Assembly: GCA_017622255.1 (NCBI GenBank)
Contig: JAGARL010000156.1
Span: 1-7,301 of the forward strand
Source of the DNA: Methanocorpusculum sp.
Lineage (GTDB): Archaea > Halobacteriota > Methanomicrobia > Methanomicrobiales > Methanocorpusculaceae
DNA length: 7,301 nucleotides
Reading direction: 5' to 3'
The notes beneath the pieces are model-generated. The model did not search any database, had not been told where the DNA came from, and saw only the letters and a list, made by a program, of their open reading frames with translations. A program made the translations under genes and the position numbers. Shown here one piece after another: positions 4,909 through 7,301 of this stretch (within the stretch, counting starts at the first letter, position 1; the number at the start of each line of letters is the position of its first letter).

Positions 4909-4924
4909 TTGGGTGTATGGGATG

Positions 4925-5004
4925 CTCGCCTCCGGTCAATCCTCGAAACCTACGGGAAGCCTGCGTCTTCCCTTCGGCTTTCTCGGATTCACCTCCGGCT
5001 CGCC
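4925..5004 (+). repeat. 80-bp perfect direct repeat, right copy
   Basis: Second copy, offset by 179 bases from the first. Sequence on either side differs from that around the left copy. Confidence 0.9.
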
Positions 5005-5030
5005 GTGCGTTTTCCAAAACCGTGCAAGGT

Positions 5031-5045
5031 TTTATTATATATTAG
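5031..5045 (+). promoter_or_regulatory. TATA box upstream of the ribosomal protein operon
   Basis: TTTATTATATATTAG is the best TATA-like sequence in the window and stands out from the GC-rich repeats before it. Transcription would be expected to start about 25 bases on, near 5065. That leaves roughly 530 transcribed bases before the rpl3 start, unless a weaker promoter further on is used. Confidence 0.6.
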
Positions 5046-5064
5046 AACCAATGATATAGAGCCT

Positions 5065-5594
5065 TTAATTAGGCTGATATCAGCGATTCTGCTGAAATGT
5101 GGATATCCAGTTGGTACAAAACAGCGCATTACGCGTCTGGTTTTGTAATTGTGTAACCCGGAGCGGTTTTCCGCGGCCGGTGTTAAGACCTTCATAGGTC
5201 TGATGATACGTGCAGGGCGAACGTCTCTGATGTGCCCATCCTGAAATGCAGGAGCGCGTCGATGTCAGGTTCTCTTCCGTGAGACTTGGAAAATTACTGT
5301 CTGCCGAACTTACGAGCAGACGCACCGCGGTTTCTACCGGGTGATCGGGCTTTGAACAGATAAGACGTTATCGTGTTCAGTTTGGATATCCAGTTAGAGG
5401 ATTTACAAAGTACAACCCGTCTTTTCAGTCCACCTGCGAAGCAGGAGACCAAGACAACAGTGTCCCGCGGGTCGATTCCGAAAAGGAAGCCGGCGGTGAA
5501 AAAGATAGGCTGTCACATCTGATGACAACCAGCAGAACTAGTTTGAAGCGCTTGAAAAAGCAGATTCAGACATTATCACAGGATTGATGAAAAA
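5065..5594 (+). other. Hairpin-rich leader, ncRNA or decayed gene before rpl3
   Basis: No intact gene. Hairpins include TACAAAAC/GTTTTGTA (5115-5122, 5140-5147), AGACCT-TCAT-AGGTCT (5186-5201), GTCTGC/GCAGAC (5299-5321), an 11-bp stem with one bulged G (5353-5379), CCTGC-GAA-GCAGG (5433-5445) and TGTCA/TGACA (5511-5527). ACCCGG (5156-5161) with CCGGGT (5337-5342), and GGTG (5179-5182) with CACC (5323-5326), could close a domain of about 187 bases. Against a pure RNA, there are protein-like open stretches: 5041-5147 in one frame, 5231-5587 in another broken only by TGA at 5342, and 5542-5598, whose stop overlaps the rpl3 ATG. RNase P and SRP RNA signatures were not found. I cannot choose between a structured leader and a frameshifted pseudogene. 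Confidence 0.45.
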
Positions 5595-6596
5595 ATGAGA
5601 ACAGTGAGACCCAGAGCAGGTTCACTCGCATACTATCCGCGCAAGCGCGCCAAGGACATTATTCCAAAGTACCAGTCCTGGCCGCAGTACGACGGACAGC
5701 CAATGCTCCAGGGCTTTGCAGGCTACAAGGCAGGCATGACCCACGTGATCATGATCGATGATCACAAAAAGAGTCCGACAGAGGGCAAGGAAATTATGGT
5801 CCCAGTGACTGTAATTGAAATCCCGCCAATGACCGTTGCCGCAATCCGCGTCTACGTCAAAGACACCTACGGAAAGCACCCGCTTACCGAGGTCTGGGCA
5901 GAAAACACCGAAGCACTCTCCGGCAGAATCACCAAAGCAAAGACCAACAACGCAGCAAAAGCAACCGAGAAGATCAACGCTGCAATTGAAGACGTTGTTG
6001 AAGTTATGGTCTTAATGTACACCAAGCCAACCGCACTTACCGGTGTTCCAAAGAAAGTCCCGGACTTAATGGAAATCCGTGTTGCAGGCGGCAGTGCAGC
6101 AGACCGCTTTGCATACGCTCTTTCTATTCTCGGAACCGAGATTGAAATGTCCTCCCTCTTCGCAGACGGTCAGTTTGCAGACATCACCGGAATCACCAAA
6201 GGTAAGGGATTCAACGGTGCAGTCAAGAGATTCGGCATCACTCTCCGTAAGAGAAAGCACTCCAGAGCAAAGAAGACAAGACACATCGGTACCCTCGGTC
6301 CATGGCACCCTCACCACGTCAGATGGCAGGTCCCAATGGCAGGTCAGATGGGATTCCAGCAGAGAACCGAATTTAACAAGCGCATCATCAAGATCGGCGA
6401 CAACCCAGACGAGATCAACCCGGCTGGCGGTTTCCTCCACTACGGTCTTGTCCGTGGAAACTACGTCCTGATTAAGGGAAGCATTCCAGGACCGGCAAAA
6501 CGCTTAGTCCGTATCCGCTCTGCAACCCGCATGGGTGAACAGAAGGTTCAGACTCCGGTTGTTGAGTTTGTCAGTCTCCAGAGCAAGCAGGGGTAA
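5595..6596 (+). CDS. rpl3: Large-subunit ribosomal protein uL3 (archaeal L3)
   Basis: A 333-residue uL3, complete and of normal archaeal length. uL3 binds 23S rRNA early in 50S assembly, and its central extension reaches toward the peptidyl transferase centre. Family marks are the basic N-terminus ([16 protein letters not shown]), [12 protein letters not shown] at 203-214, the basic [20 protein letters not shown] stretch at 222-241 with Trp237, and [15 protein letters not shown] at 250-264. A weak AGGA lies 11 bases before ATG 5595; homology to archaeal L3 N-termini supports this start. The gene begins a ribosomal protein cluster, with uL4 six bases after its stop. It uses common codons, as expected for a highly expressed gene, unlike the repeat-rich sequence upstream. 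Confidence 0.97.
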   Translation: MRTVRPRAGSLAYYPRKRAKDIIPKYQSWPQYDGQPMLQGFAGYKAGMTHVIMIDDHKKSPTEGKEIMVPVTVIEIPPMTVAAIRVYVKDTYGKHPLTEVWAENTEALSGRITKAKTNNAAKATEKINAAIEDVVEVMVLMYTKPTALTGVPKKVPDLMEIRVAGGSAADRFAYALSILGTEIEMSSLFADGQFADITGITKGKGFNGAVKRFGITLRKRKHSRAKKTRHIGTLGPWHPHHVRWQVPMAGQMGFQQRTEFNKRIIKIGDNPDEINPAGGFLHYGLVRGNYVLIKGSIPGPAKRLVRIRSATRMGEQKVQTPVVEFVSLQSKQG

Positions 6597-6602
6597 ATGA
6601 GC

Positions 6603-7301
6603 ATGAAAGCAAACGTAAAAGCAATTAACGGCTCAGTTCTCCGCGAAATCGAGCTCCCGGCAGTCTTCGATGAAGCATACCGCCCGGACCTTATCAAGAG
6701 AGCTGTCCTCGCATACCAGAGCGAAAACTATCAGGCATACGGTGCAGACAAGTACGCAGGTCTCAGAACCTCCGCAGAAGGCTGGGGATCCAAGCGCGGT
6801 GAATCCAAGATTCCGCGTATCAAGAACGGCAGCCGCGGTGCAAAAGTTCCGCAGACCAAGGGTGGTCACCCGGCACACGCACCAAAAGTCGAGAAAGTCT
6901 TCGTTGAGAAGATCAACAAGAAGGAGAAGGCAAAGGCAATCCGCTCCGCAATTGCAGCAACCGCAAACACCGAACTCGTCGCAGCACGCGGCCACAAGTT
7001 CGAGGGTGACGCAGCAATCGTCGTTGAGGATGCATTTGAAGCAATCGCAAAGACTGCAGAAGTCGTCAAAGCACTCGTTGCACTCGGCGTCGGCGCAGAC
7101 TTAGAGCGTGCAAAACTCTCCAAGAAGATCCGTGCAGGACGCGGAAAGACTCGTGGACGCAAGTACAAGCAGGCAGTCTCCGTATTAGTTGTCACCGCAG
7201 ACAAATTCGTCGCAGCAAACAACATCGCAGGCGTCGACTGTGTACCAGTCACCGCACTGAACGCAAACCTCCTTGCACCGGGATGTGACGCAGGCAGACT
7301 T
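6603..7301 (+). CDS. rpl4: Large-subunit ribosomal protein uL4 (archaeal L4), 3' end cut off by window
   Basis: The first 233 residues of archaeal uL4; the window ends about 15-20 codons before the usual end. uL4 binds 23S rRNA, and its long loop lines the nascent-chain exit tunnel. Visible marks are RPDLIKRAVLAYQS (27-40), the basic loop GWGSKRGESKIPRIKNGSRG (60-79) with GGHPAHAPK following, and GRGKTRGRKYK (179-189). It follows uL3 in the order normal for archaeal clusters and is surely cotranscribed with it. ATG 6603 is preferred because a GGGGT lies eight bases before it and the protein then starts MKANVKAING, as archaeal L4 proteins tend to. An ATG six bases earlier, directly abutting the uL3 stop, is the alternative. 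No defect seen. Confidence 0.96.
   Translation, partial: MKANVKAINGSVLREIELPAVFDEAYRPDLIKRAVLAYQSENYQAYGADKYAGLRTSAEGWGSKRGESKIPRIKNGSRGAKVPQTKGGHPAHAPKVEKVFVEKINKKEKAKAIRSAIAATANTELVAARGHKFEGDAAIVVEDAFEAIAKTAEVVKALVALGVGADLERAKLSKKIRAGRGKTRGRKYKQAVSVLVVTADKFVAANNIAGVDCVPVTALNANLLAPGCDAGRL

Noticed and set aside
4757..5017. Minus-strand reading frame rich in R, P and E across the 80-bp repeats
   Set aside because: Most of it is the direct repeat and family A element read backwards, with no ribosome binding site. It is an effect of GC-rich composition.
5198..5243. A C/D box guide RNA, because CTGATGA and two CTGA motifs occur
   Set aside because: The inner D' and C' boxes would overlap and the spacings do not fit an archaeal C/D RNA.
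5342..5344. TGA as a selenocysteine codon in the long open frame before rpl3
   Set aside because: The frame has no credible start, does not reach a sensible end and needs another frameshift. No selenocysteine insertion signal was recognised, and a decayed gene or RNA explains it better.
5065..5594. RNase P RNA or SRP RNA
   Set aside because: The conserved RNase P core (GAGGAAAGTCC and ACAGAA type signatures) and the SRP helix 8 motif were not found on either strand.
6079..7104. Plus-strand overlapping frames inside rpl3 and rpl4 rich in S, T, Q and R
   Set aside because: They are out of frame with highly conserved ribosomal protein genes and are typical shadows.

Overview
The window looks archaeal and euryarchaeal. 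The right end holds the start of a ribosomal protein cluster, uL3 followed at once by uL4, and both proteins are of the archaeal type. The uL3 sequence, the moderate base composition and the lipoprotein-like genes suggest a methanogen of the Methanomicrobiales. Methanocorpusculum is my best guess; that is inference, not something I could search.

Layout. Bases 1-2296 are two tandem copies of a unit of about 1.15 kb. Each unit has an identical 111-base upstream region, a T-tract, a gene for a secreted lipoprotein of about 320 residues made of three 'GxW' beta-type repeats, and a T-rich terminator. The window opens inside the array, so another copy may lie upstream. At 2297 the repeat is interrupted by a structured intergenic element (family B). 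Bases 2424-3841 hold a second paralogous pair: two 165-residue cytoplasmic proteins of unknown family, about half identical. Each has a leader whose G-rich strand can pair with either of two C-rich strands, like an attenuator. Right behind both stop codons sit short structured elements (family A) with variable hairpins and a conserved core. They are flanked by direct repeats of the gene's own 3' end.

Bases 3842-5030 are mostly repeats: more family A copies, a second family B copy, and a perfect 80-bp direct repeat around the fourth family A copy. I see no secure gene there, only one doubtful small membrane ORF. At 5031 a clear TATA box precedes about 530 bases with no intact gene that lead into rpl3. 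This stretch is rich in hairpins, but it also holds broken stretches of protein-like reading frame. It is either a long structured leader or ncRNA, or the remains of a decayed gene.

How it fits together. Only rpl3 and rpl4 form a recognisable functional unit, the start of a large-subunit ribosomal operon. The two paralog pairs and the repeats look like a locally duplicating, recombination-prone accessory region next to it. The main points of interest are the small elements inserted at matching sites behind the paralogous genes, the paired alternative hairpins in the leaders, and the mosaic divergence of the lipoproteins.
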